Below are positions 1-7,027 of a stretch of DNA of 41,617 nt, piece by piece. Numbering within the stretch: the first letter of the stretch is position 1; every line of letters starts with the position of its first letter. A program made the position numbers and the translations under genes. The notes beneath the pieces were generated by a model. It was not told where the DNA came from. It did no database searches and was given only the letters and a program-made list of their open reading frames with translations. Origin of the DNA: Lachnospiraceae bacterium (lineage in GTDB: Bacteria > Bacillota > Clostridia > Lachnospirales > Lachnospiraceae); assembly GCA_019424135.1 (NCBI GenBank), contig JAHYZZ010000019.1:7017-48633 (forward strand), written 5' to 3'.

Positions 1-58
1 TTTGCGAAAGACTAAAAATGAAAGCACCATTGAATTATTACGACAAGATGAGATGTAA
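1..58 (+). CDS. C-terminal tail of an unidentified protein (partial)
   Basis: Reading from base 2, the frame is open from the window edge and ends in TAA at 56-58. It encodes a charged tail (LRKTKNESTIELLRQDEM). The stop is followed about 40 bp later by a convincing terminator, which fits a real gene end. Too little is present to name a family; a small regulator or antitoxin-like protein is only a guess. Confidence 0.4.
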   Translation, partial: LRKTKNESTIELLRQDEM

Positions 59-98
59 ATGAGTGAGACTTACTGATGATAGGAGATCGGTATAATTG

Positions 99-140
99 AG
101 CTGGCGAGGAGTGTTTTCCCCGCTGGCTTTTGTTTTATTT
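99..140 (+). terminator. Rho-independent terminator upstream of clpB
   Basis: The arms AGCTGGCGAGG (99-109) and CCCCGCTGGCT (118-128) pair over 11 positions with two G-T pairs and one mismatch. A T-rich run interrupted by single G and A residues follows to about 140. It separates the partial upstream gene from the clpB promoter. Confidence 0.75.
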
Positions 141-165
141 TGGGACGATTAAAAAAATAAAAAAA

Positions 166-192
166 TTAGCACTCGACTATTGACAGTGCTAA
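166..192 (+). promoter_or_regulatory. CIRCE operator (HrcA binding site)
   Basis: The inverted repeat TTAGCACTC-N9-CAGTGCTAA matches the CIRCE consensus TTAGCACTC-N9-GAGTGCTAA with a single mismatch at the first base of the right arm. It overlaps the -35 box of the clpB promoter (180-185), the usual arrangement for repression by HrcA. This puts clpB, and probably dinB, in the HrcA heat-shock regulon. Confidence 0.93.
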
Positions 193-208
193 CAACAAGT
201 GTTATATT
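180..208 (+). promoter_or_regulatory. Sigma-A promoter of clpB
   Basis: The -35 box TTGACA (180-185) is separated by exactly 17 bp from the -10 box TATATT (203-208). The -35 box lies inside the CIRCE element, so bound HrcA would block polymerase. Transcription would start near 215, leaving a leader of about 40 nt before the clpB start. Confidence 0.88.
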
Positions 209-255
209 ACCAATAGAACAAAGAAATGACCCATGTCGAAGGAGGCGTATGGTTT

Positions 256-2856
256 ATGAATATTAATAAATTTACACAGAGTTCAATGGCAGCAGTCCAA
301 GGCTGCGAGAAAATAGCAACGGAATATGGCAATCAGGAGATTGAGCAGGAGCATCTGTTATATGCGCTTCTGACGATTGATGACAGCCTGATTTTGAAAT
401 TATTTGAAAAGATGGGCATTACGAAGGAATCGGCCATCAACCGGGTGGAAGAAGCGATCCGGAAGCGTCCGAAAGTACAGGGCGGTCAGATGTTCATCGG
501 CAAGGACTTAAATAATGTACTGATCTATGCGGAGGATGAGGCAAAGCAGATGGGAGACGAGTATGTTTCAGTAGAACATCTGCTCTTGTCCATGATCAAG
601 CATGCAAATAAAGAGATAAAACAGCTCTTCCGGGAGTTTGGTATTAATCGGGACAGTTTCCTTCAGGTGCTGTCTTCTGTCCGTGGAAACCAGAGGGTGA
701 CCAGTGACAATCCGGAAGCAACCTATGATACCTTAAATAAATACGGCCAGGATCTGGTAGAGCGTGCCAGAGAGCAAAAGCTGGATCCGGTGATTGGCCG
801 GGATGAAGAGATTCGGAATGTAATCCGGATCCTTTCCAGAAAGACGAAAAATAATCCGGTGCTGATCGGCGAGCCTGGTGTCGGAAAAACGGCGGCTGTC
901 GAGGGACTGGCACAGAGAATCGTGCGAGGAGACGTGCCCGATGCATTGAAGGATAAGAAGTTATTTGCCCTAGATATGGGCGCTTTGGTAGCTGGAGCGA
1001 AGTACCGGGGCGAGTTTGAAGAGCGTCTGAAAGCAGTCCTGGAGGAAGTTAAAAACAGCGAGGGGAAAATCATCCTGTTTATTGATGAACTGCACACCAT
1101 CGTTGGAGCCGGCAAGACGGAAGGATCGATGGATGCAGGAAATATGTTAAAACCGATGCTGGCCAGAGGAGAACTTCACTGTATCGGTGCCACCACCTTG
1201 GATGAGTACCGGCAGTATATCGAGAAAGACGCAGCATTGGAACGGCGGTTCCAGCCGGTGATGGTAGATGAACCTTCGGTGGAAGATGCCATTTCCATCT
1301 TAAGAGGATTGAAAGAACGTTATGAAGTTTTCCATGGTGTCAAGATCACAGACAGTGCGCTGGTGGCAGCAGTGACGTTAAGCAACCGTTACATTTCTGA
1401 CCGGTTCCTGCCAGATAAGGCCATCGACCTGGTGGATGAGGCCTGTGCCTCCATCAAGACGGAACTGGATTCCATGCCTGCAGAATTAGATGCGCTGAAC
1501 CGTAAGATCATGCAGCTTGAGATTGAAGAGGCTGCCTTGAAAAAAGAGGATGACCGGTTAAGCAAGGAGCGACTGGCAAAGCTTCAGCAGGAGCTGGCAG
1601 AAGAACGAGAAACATTTGCAAAACAGAAGGCACAGTGGGATAATGAAAAGAGATCCGTAGAGTCTGTGCAAAAGCTTCGTGAGCAGATCGAACAGTTGAA
1701 CCGTGAGATTGAAAGCGCTCAGCAAAAGTATGATTTAAATAAAGCGGCGGAACTCCAGTACGGCAGACTGCCCCAGCTGCAAAAACAGTTGGAAGAAGAG
1801 GAAGAAAAGGTCAAAGACGAGGATCTGTCTCTGGTGCATGAGAGTGTGACAGAAGACGAGATCGCGAAGATCGTTTCTCGCTGGACCGGTATTCCGGTAG
1901 CCAAGTTAAATGAAAGCGAAAGAAGCAAGACTTTGCATCTGGCAGACGAACTCCACAAACGGGTGATCGGCCAGGATGAAGGCGTTACAAAAGTGACAGA
2001 AGCCATCATCCGTTCCAAAGCTGGTATCAAAGACCCCAGCAAACCCATCGGATCCTTCTTGTTCCTTGGTCCTACCGGCGTGGGCAAGACGGAGCTTGCC
2101 AAGGCCCTTGCCCAGAGTTTGTTTGATGATGAGAACAATATGGTTCGAATTGACATGAGTGAATATATGGAGAAATATTCCGTGTCCCGTTTGATCGGAG
2201 CGCCTCCGGGATATGTAGGCTATGATGAAGGCGGACAGCTGACGGAGGCCGTGCGGAGAAAACCTTATTCGGTGGTTTTGTTCGATGAGATCGAAAAGGC
2301 ACACCCGGATGTGTTCAATGTCCTTTTACAGGTATTGGATGATGGACGGATCACGGACTCCCAGGGGCGGACCGTAGACTTTAAAAATACGATTCTGATC
2401 ATGACTTCTAATATTGGTTCGGCATACCTACTGGACGGTATTGATGAGAAAGGAGAGATCAAGCCGGAGGCAGAAGAGATGGTTATGAACGATCTTCGGA
2501 ATCATTTCCGTCCGGAGTTCTTAAACCGTCTGGATGAGACGATTATGTTCCGTCCACTGACGAAGGAGAATATCTATTCCATCATTGGACTTCTGATCAA
2601 CGATGTGAACAAGCGTCTGATGGATAAGGAGATCAAAGTAGACCTGACTGAAGCTGCCAAACAGGCTGTGGTAGACGGTGGCTATGATCCTACCTACGGA
2701 GCAAGACCGCTGAAGCGGTATCTGCAGAAGAATGTGGAGACGCTGGCGGCGAAGCTGATCCTGGAAGGAAATGTGGGAACCGGCGACACGATTCTGATTG
2801 ATGCAGAGGATGGAAAGCTGACAGCCAGGATCAAGCAGCACCTGCGTGAGATTTAA
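256..2856 (+). CDS. clpB: ATP-dependent chaperone ClpB (Hsp100 disaggregase)
   Basis: A cytosolic AAA+ hexamer that, with DnaK, pulls proteins out of aggregates. The 866-residue product has the full ClpB layout: an N-terminal double Clp repeat (about 1-145), a first AAA+ module with Walker A GEPGVGKT and Walker B LFIDE, a long coiled-coil middle domain (about 400-530, rich in E, K and Q) that distinguishes ClpB from ClpA/ClpC-like relatives, and a second AAA+ module with Walker A GPTGVGKT, Walker B LFDEIEKAH and the substrate pore loop GYVGYDEGG. An ATG at 226 is in frame, but the start at 256 is chosen because a GGAGG site lies about 10 bp upstream and the product then begins MNINKFT as in ClpB homologues. 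Control by HrcA is indicated by the CIRCE element. dinB follows after 29 bp. Confidence 0.97.
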   Translation: MNINKFTQSSMAAVQGCEKIATEYGNQEIEQEHLLYALLTIDDSLILKLFEKMGITKESAINRVEEAIRKRPKVQGGQMFIGKDLNNVLIYAEDEAKQMGDEYVSVEHLLLSMIKHANKEIKQLFREFGINRDSFLQVLSSVRGNQRVTSDNPEATYDTLNKYGQDLVERAREQKLDPVIGRDEEIRNVIRILSRKTKNNPVLIGEPGVGKTAAVEGLAQRIVRGDVPDALKDKKLFALDMGALVAGAKYRGEFEERLKAVLEEVKNSEGKIILFIDELHTIVGAGKTEGSMDAGNMLKPMLARGELHCIGATTLDEYRQYIEKDAALERRFQPVMVDEPSVEDAISILRGLKERYEVFHGVKITDSALVAAVTLSNRYISDRFLPDKAIDLVDEACASIKTELDSMPAELDALNRKIMQLEIEEAALKKEDDRLSKERLAKLQQELAEERETFAKQKAQWDNEKRSVESVQKLREQIEQLNREIESAQQKYDLNKAAELQYGRLPQLQKQLEEEEEKVKDEDLSLVHESVTEDEIAKIVSRWTGIPVAKLNESERSKTLHLADELHKRVIGQDEGVTKVTEAIIRSKAGIKDPSKPIGSFLFLGPTGVGKTELAKALAQSLFDDENNMVRIDMSEYMEKYSVSRLIGAPPGYVGYDEGGQLTEAVRRKPYSVVLFDEIEKAHPDVFNVLLQVLDDGRITDSQGRTVDFKNTILIMTSNIGSAYLLDGIDEKGEIKPEAEEMVMNDLRNHFRPEFLNRLDETIMFRPLTKENIYSIIGLLINDVNKRLMDKEIKVDLTEAAKQAVVDGGYDPTYGARPLKRYLQKNVETLAAKLILEGNVGTGDTILIDAEDGKLTARIKQHLREI

Positions 2857-2885
2857 TCAAAAGAGTCACAGGAGAAATCAGATAC

Positions 2886-4082
2886 ATGAGCCGTGTCATT
2901 TTTCATATCGACGTAAATTCAGCATATTTAAGCTGGACGGCAGTACAACAGTTAAAAGAAGGCGCCAGCCTGGATATCCGGACCATCCCCGCTATTATCG
3001 GCGGGGACCGGGCGTCCAGGCATGGCGTCGTTTTGGCAAAATCGATTCCTGCAAAAAAGTATGGGATTGTGACCGGGGAGCCTGTGGTGAATGCATTGCG
3101 TAAATGTCCGAATCTTCACATGGAGCCTCCAAACCATCAAATGTATCGGCAGTACAGCCGGAAGCTGATGGAGTTTTTAAGGACCTATTCCGAACAAATC
3201 GAGCAGGTCAGCGTGGATGAGTGCTACATGGACTTTACTGAGGCGGCATCCAGGTTTTCCTCTCCGGTGGAAGGGGCATTGGAACTGAAAAATGAAGTGA
3301 AGAACCGTTTTGGGTTTACCGTGAATGTGGGAATATCCAGGAATAAGCTTTTGGCAAAGATGGCCTCTGACTTTGAAAAGCCGGACAAGGTACATACCTT
3401 GTTTCCAGAGGAAATCCAGGTAAAAATGTGGCCTCTTCCGGTCAGAGAGCTTTATATGGCCGGAAAATCCAGCACGGAAACCTTAAAAAAGCTGGAAATC
3501 TATACGATCGGCGATCTGGCACAGACAGACCCTTCGATTCTGGAGCTGCATCTGAAAAGTCAGGGGCGCAGACTCTGGGAATTTGCCAATGGTATCGGGG
3601 AAGACCAGGTGATATCAGAACCTGTGGAAGCCAAGGGAATCGGCAATTCCATTACACTTCCAAAGGATGCCGTCACGGAAGAGGAGGCAAGAGATGTCTT
3701 GAAGGATCTTGCCGGAAGCGTGTCACGCAGGCTGAAAAAAGCGGGGCAAAAAGCTGGCATGATCAGTGTAGAGATCCGGTATCATACCTTTGAAAATGTT
3801 TCACACCAGAGACAGCTTTCCAAAGCGACAAACCAGTCCGAGGAGATTTATGCGGAGGCGGCATCCCTTTTCCTGGAACTTTGGAACTTTCAGCCGATCC
3901 GCCTTCTTGGAATTCGGACCTCCAAACTTTCAGAAGAAGGAGAGCCGGAGCAGCTTAGCATTTTTGATATAGAGATCGAGCCGGAAGAAAAACGAAAGAA
4001 AAAGGAGAAGCTAAGGAAAGCCATGAAAGAGCTGAAAGGGAAATATGGAAAAGACGTGATTCACAAGGGCCCCCAGTATTGA
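2886..4082 (+). CDS. dinB: DNA polymerase IV (Y-family translesion polymerase)
   Basis: An error-prone Y-family polymerase that extends past damaged or misaligned template bases. The 398-residue product has the N-terminal catalytic motif FHIDVNSAYLSW (first metal-binding Asp), the second carboxylate motif SVDECYMD, a helix-hairpin-helix thumb region around IYTIGDLAQ, the little-finger domain, and a C-terminal beta-clamp-binding motif QLSIFD near residue 360. The terminus GKYGKDVIHKG is typical of Firmicutes DinB. It sits 29 bp after clpB with an AGGAG site and no visible promoter or LexA-like operator of its own, so read-through from the heat-shock promoter is likely. A promoter-like element overlaps its stop codon. 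Confidence 0.95.
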   Translation: MSRVIFHIDVNSAYLSWTAVQQLKEGASLDIRTIPAIIGGDRASRHGVVLAKSIPAKKYGIVTGEPVVNALRKCPNLHMEPPNHQMYRQYSRKLMEFLRTYSEQIEQVSVDECYMDFTEAASRFSSPVEGALELKNEVKNRFGFTVNVGISRNKLLAKMASDFEKPDKVHTLFPEEIQVKMWPLPVRELYMAGKSSTETLKKLEIYTIGDLAQTDPSILELHLKSQGRRLWEFANGIGEDQVISEPVEAKGIGNSITLPKDAVTEEEARDVLKDLAGSVSRRLKKAGQKAGMISVEIRYHTFENVSHQRQLSKATNQSEEIYAEAASLFLELWNFQPIRLLGIRTSKLSEEGEPEQLSIFDIEIEPEEKRKKKEKLRKAMKELKGKYGKDVIHKGPQY

Positions 4083-4107
4083 CAAATATTGGGATTCTTC
4101 GTATACT
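4079..4107 (+). promoter_or_regulatory. Perfect sigma-A-type promoter overlapping the dinB stop
   Basis: TTGACA (4079-4084), a 17-bp spacer, then TATACT (4102-4107). The -35 box includes the TGA stop of dinB. The predicted start, near 4114, lies directly at the base of the hairpin at 4115-4164. The promoter may drive the YitT gene through that hairpin, or produce a short RNA. Confidence 0.7.
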
Positions 4108-4114
4108 TAAACAC

Positions 4115-4164
4115 AAAAGAGCATCAGCGAATTATAGTTTATAGTTTGCAGGTGTTCTTTTTTT
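4115..4164 (+). terminator. Rho-independent terminator or attenuator between dinB and the YitT gene
   Basis: AAAAGAGCATCAGC (4115-4128) pairs with GCAGGTGTTCTTTT (4148-4161) over 14 positions with one mismatch and two G-T pairs, around an AT-rich loop, followed by further Ts to 4164. It would end clpB-dinB transcripts. Because a perfect promoter lies just upstream, it could also end a transcript of about 50 nt. Confidence 0.75.
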
Positions 4165-4222
4165 ATGGATATCAGGAGTCGAAAATACAGATAATGAAGA
4201 AAAGAAAGAGAGGGATCATCCG

Positions 4223-5095
4223 ATGAAGCGTTTGGATTGGAAAGAACTGGGAATCGATATTCTGGTGGATCTGGCGGCAGGTTTGTTGATCGCGGTGGGG
4301 GTGTATAATTTTGCGTTAAACGCGAATTTTCCGGTGGCAGGCTTTTCTGGTATTGCCATCATTTTATATCACCTGTTTGGCATTCCCGTGGGTGTGGGAA
4401 CTGTCGTTTTGAACATTCCAGTGGCGATTTTTTGTTATAAATTTCTGGGAAAAACATTTTTTCTCAAATCCATCAAATCGATCATCATTACTTCTGCAGT
4501 GATGGACTATGTGGCGCCACTTCTGCCGGTCTATGACGGCAGCCGTTTCCTGGCGGCGCTTTGCATGGGTGTTCTGTGCGGAATCGGATATGCCATCATC
4601 TTTATGAGGAGCTCCTCTACCGGTGGTCAGGATTTTATCAGCGTATCCATCAAGAAAGTAAAGCCGCACATTACATTGGGAATCATTACCTTTGTGCTGG
4701 ATATGGTGACCATCATTCTTGGTACCGTGCTGGTATTCCACGATGTGGACGGCCTGATCTATGGGATTATCGTCACCTACTTGATGGCGATCGTGATGGA
4801 CCGGATCATGTATGGCATTGATGAAGGAAAGCTGACCCTTATTGTGACAGAAAAAGGGGAAGAACTGGCCAAACAGATTGACGAATATTCCGGAAGGGGA
4901 TCCACGATCTTAAAAGGGATGGGAAGTTACAGTAAAAATAAAAAAGACGTGGTCATGTGCGCCTGCAATAATAAGCAGATGTATACCATCAAGAAAATGG
5001 TCAGGAAACTGGATCCCAAAGCCTTCACCATTATTATGGAGTCCAACGAGGTGGTAGGAGAAGGATTTAAGGAGGAGATCTCAGAACTGCAGTAG
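4223..5095 (+). CDS. YitT family membrane protein (DUF161 plus C-terminal DUF2179)
   Basis: The 290-residue protein has five to six hydrophobic segments in its first 200 residues (for example around 14-34, 38-58, 60-75, 110-130 and 152-200). The conserved core includes NFALNANFPVAGFSG and RSSSTGGQD. A soluble C-terminal domain (about 205-285, starting GKLTLIVTEKGEELA) corresponds to the DUF2179 cytosolic domain. The family is widespread in Firmicutes; its transported molecule or role is not established. The start has an AGAGAGGGA site upstream. It lies after the dinB terminator, possibly transcribed from the promoter at 4079. Confidence 0.88.
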   Translation: MKRLDWKELGIDILVDLAAGLLIAVGVYNFALNANFPVAGFSGIAIILYHLFGIPVGVGTVVLNIPVAIFCYKFLGKTFFLKSIKSIIITSAVMDYVAPLLPVYDGSRFLAALCMGVLCGIGYAIIFMRSSSTGGQDFISVSIKKVKPHITLGIITFVLDMVTIILGTVLVFHDVDGLIYGIIVTYLMAIVMDRIMYGIDEGKLTLIVTEKGEELAKQIDEYSGRGSTILKGMGSYSKNKKDVVMCACNNKQMYTIKKMVRKLDPKAFTIIMESNEVVGEGFKEEISELQ

Positions 5096-5138
5096 GAATC
5101 ATTGATTGTTCTAATCGTGAGATGAAGGGGAAAATAAG

Positions 5139-5597
5139 ATGATAAAAAGAAGAAAATGGATGGTAATTTTATCGATCATTCTCCTCTTGCTGCTGGCGGT
5201 GGCAGGAGCCTGTTATGTGAAAGAATGGAGTTTCTCAGAAAAACAGAGCAAGGATGACGAAGAACGATGGAAAGAAGTATTGTCGGAGGAAGTTCTGGAG
5301 AAGTATGATTCTGGTGTGACTTATAAAGAGTTGGTGGAAGAGCCGGAAAAATACCAGTTAAGGACGACGGTAGTAATTTCTGGAACCGTGGAATCCGTCT
5401 CCGGTGTGCAAAACGGCAGGCGTCAGATAGACTTTCAGACAGAGGAAGGGAGCCTCGTGGCTTATATGGAGGATAAAACAGGAAATCTTAAGGTTGATCC
5501 CGGAGAAAAATATGTCATCTGCGGACAGTTCCAGGGGATGGACGGCAGCGGAAAAACGCCGATCGTACAAGTGTTGACAGCAGGAAAAATGCAATAG
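5139..5597 (+). CDS. Membrane-anchored small protein with OB-fold-like domain
   Basis: The 152-residue product begins with KRRK and a single hydrophobic helix (about 7-26), giving an N-terminal anchor or uncleaved signal, then a charged linker. A C-terminal domain (about 60-150) contains the pattern TTVVISGTVESVSG, IDFQTEEGSLVAY, GEKYVICGQFQG. That alternation of short strands resembles the tRNA_anti-like OB-fold found in exported Firmicutes proteins; this is inference from pattern only. An AAGGGG site precedes the ATG. It lies 43 bp after the YitT gene, probably in the same transcript, and ends just before a large palindrome. No specific function can be assigned. Confidence 0.7.
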   Translation: MIKRRKWMVILSIILLLLLAVAGACYVKEWSFSEKQSKDDEERWKEVLSEEVLEKYDSGVTYKELVEEPEKYQLRTTVVISGTVESVSGVQNGRRQIDFQTEEGSLVAYMEDKTGNLKVDPGEKYVICGQFQGMDGSGKTPIVQVLTAGKMQ

Positions 5598-5628
5598 GGT
5601 ACAGGGTAAATTCCATTTAGGTACAGGG
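5598..5628 (+). repeat. Short direct repeat GGTACAGGG, two copies
   Basis: GGTACAGGG occurs at 5598-5606 and 5620-5628, 22 bp apart, directly after a stop codon and directly before the 29-bp palindrome. The pair may be part of the same dispersed element as the palindrome. Confidence 0.5.
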
Positions 5629-5688
5629 CAAAACGCAAATGAGGACGTAGACCTTTGCAAAAGGTCTACGTCCTCATTTGCGTTTTGC
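5628..5688. repeat. Perfect 29-bp inverted repeat with 3-nt loop between convergent genes
   Basis: The left arm 5628-5656 (starting GCAAAACGCAAATGAGG) is the exact reverse complement of the right arm 5660-5688, with loop GCA at 5657-5659. It lies between the + strand OB-fold gene and the - strand pepT stop and could act as a bidirectional terminator, although T-runs are short. The length and perfection suggest a REP/MITE-like mobile palindrome rather than an ordinary terminator. Confidence 0.85.
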
Positions 5689-5690
5689 GA

Positions 5691-6905
5691 CTATGCGTAG
5701 AGTTTTACTAATTCGATGAGTACATCTACCGCTTTGTCCATTCCTTCTACGGTGATGTGCTCATAGGGTCCGTGATAAGCGTGTCCGCCGGTTCCAAGAT
5801 TTGGGCATGGCAGGCCTTTGAAGCTTAACTGGCAGCCGTCTGTACCGCCGCGGATGGGAAGTACCAGAGGCTCAACGCCGGCGTTTTCGCAGGCGGTTTT
5901 TGCATTGTCAATCAGGTGCATGCATCCTGCGATCACTTCTGCCATGTTCTGGTACTGATCGGTGATGGTCAGTTTCACAGTGCCTTCGCCCCATTTTTCG
6001 TTCAAGTCTTTTTCGATCAGGCGCAGGGTATTTTTACGGCCTTCGAAGAAGTGTTTGTCATGGTCGCGGACGAAGTAATGCAGTTCAGCCTTGGCGCAGT
6101 CGCCGGACATGGATACCAGGTGGAAGAATCCCTCGTAGCCTTCGGTTCCGCGAGGAGTTTCCATACCAGGCAGCATATTGTTGATTTCCATGGCAACCAG
6201 GCAGGCGTTGATCATGGTGTCTTTGGAGGAACCTGGATGAACGCTGAAACCGGTGATTTCAAACTTTGCCTTGCAGGCGTTGAAGTTTTCGTACTGGATC
6301 TCGCCTTCGGTGTCGCCGTCCAGAGTATAGCCGTACTGAGCTCCAAACTGTTCTACATTAAAATGGGAAGCGCCGGTGCCGATCTCTTCGTCTGGAGTAA
6401 AAGCGACGGAAATAGGTCCGTGAGGCATTTGGGTCTCGTTTAAGGTCTCGATGAGGGTCAGAATCTCAGCAATCCCGGCTTTGTCATCGGCGCCAAGAAT
6501 GGTGTGGCCGTCAGAAGTAATGAGGGTGCGGCCCTTCAGGCTTTTCAGATGTGGAAATGTCTCAGTGCTTAATACCAGTTTGCTGTCGCCCAAGGCTAAG
6601 TCTTCGCCGTTGTAGTTTTCTGTGATCACCGGATGGATCTCCTGATCGCAGAAGTCAGATACCGTATCCATATGTGCGATAAATCCAAGGGAGGTCTTGT
6701 CCTCGTATCCTGCGGTGGCCGGCAGTTTTCCGTACAGGTAGCACTGATCGTCCAGTACTACGTCTGTCAGCCCCAGTTCTTCCATCTCTGCTTTTAACAG
6801 ATTTGCCAGATCAAACTGACATTTGGAAGAGGGAACAGTCTCGCTGTTTTCATCACTTGGTGTACGTACAACGACGTATTTTAAGAGTCTTTCGTAAGCT
6901 TTCAT
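5691..6905 (-). CDS. pepT: Peptidase T (tripeptide aminopeptidase, M20 family)
   Basis: A cytosolic di-zinc aminopeptidase that removes the N-terminal residue of tripeptides. The product has the M20B metal-site motifs in order: IAHMDTVSDF, LGADDKAGIAEI, the catalytic-Glu motif TPDEEIGTGASHF, LDGDTEGEI, and the C-terminal GGTDGCQLSFKG and TGGHAYHGPYEH. The frame extends to an ATG at 6941, but the start at 6905 (MKAYERLLKY) is preferred because AAAGGGG lies about 10 bp upstream, while the 6941 ATG has no ribosome site and falls in the promoter area. That gives 404 residues, the usual PepT length. It is transcribed divergently from murE and ends against a palindrome. Confidence 0.95.
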   Translation of the reverse strand: MKAYERLLKYVVVRTPSDENSETVPSSKCQFDLANLLKAEMEELGLTDVVLDDQCYLYGKLPATAGYEDKTSLGFIAHMDTVSDFCDQEIHPVITENYNGEDLALGDSKLVLSTETFPHLKSLKGRTLITSDGHTILGADDKAGIAEILTLIETLNETQMPHGPISVAFTPDEEIGTGASHFNVEQFGAQYGYTLDGDTEGEIQYENFNACKAKFEITGFSVHPGSSKDTMINACLVAMEINNMLPGMETPRGTEGYEGFFHLVSMSGDCAKAELHYFVRDHDKHFFEGRKNTLRLIEKDLNEKWGEGTVKLTITDQYQNMAEVIAGCMHLIDNAKTACENAGVEPLVLPIRGGTDGCQLSFKGLPCPNLGTGGHAYHGPYEHITVEGMDKAVDVLIELVKLYA

Positions 6906-6963
6906 TTTGTGATTCCCCTTTGCTTTGTGATTTTTCTTCATATACTATAGCACAAATTCATCT

Positions 6964-6991
6964 TTGCTGCACATAAAATTAATGTTATACT
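6964..6991 (+). promoter_or_regulatory. Probable promoter of murE
   Basis: TTGCTG (6964-6969), a 16-bp spacer, TATACT (6986-6991), with transcription expected near 6998 and murE starting 30 bp later. The 10-mer TATACTATAG is present here (6986-6995) and again at 6941-6950 in the same divergent intergenic space. Its reverse complement also contains a -10-like TATAGT that may serve pepT. Confidence 0.55.
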
Positions 6992-7027
6992 ATAGAAGAA
7001 ACTTGTATATGAATGTGGGAGGCAAAG

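Noticed and set aside
5628..5688. CRISPR-like or tRNA-like structure
   Set aside because: A single inverted repeat without spacers; no cloverleaf or CCA end. No CRISPR array, tRNA or rRNA was found anywhere in the window.
5916..6443. 175-residue open frame on the + strand opposite pepT
   Set aside because: Shadow of pepT, whose metal-site motifs prove the - strand frame.
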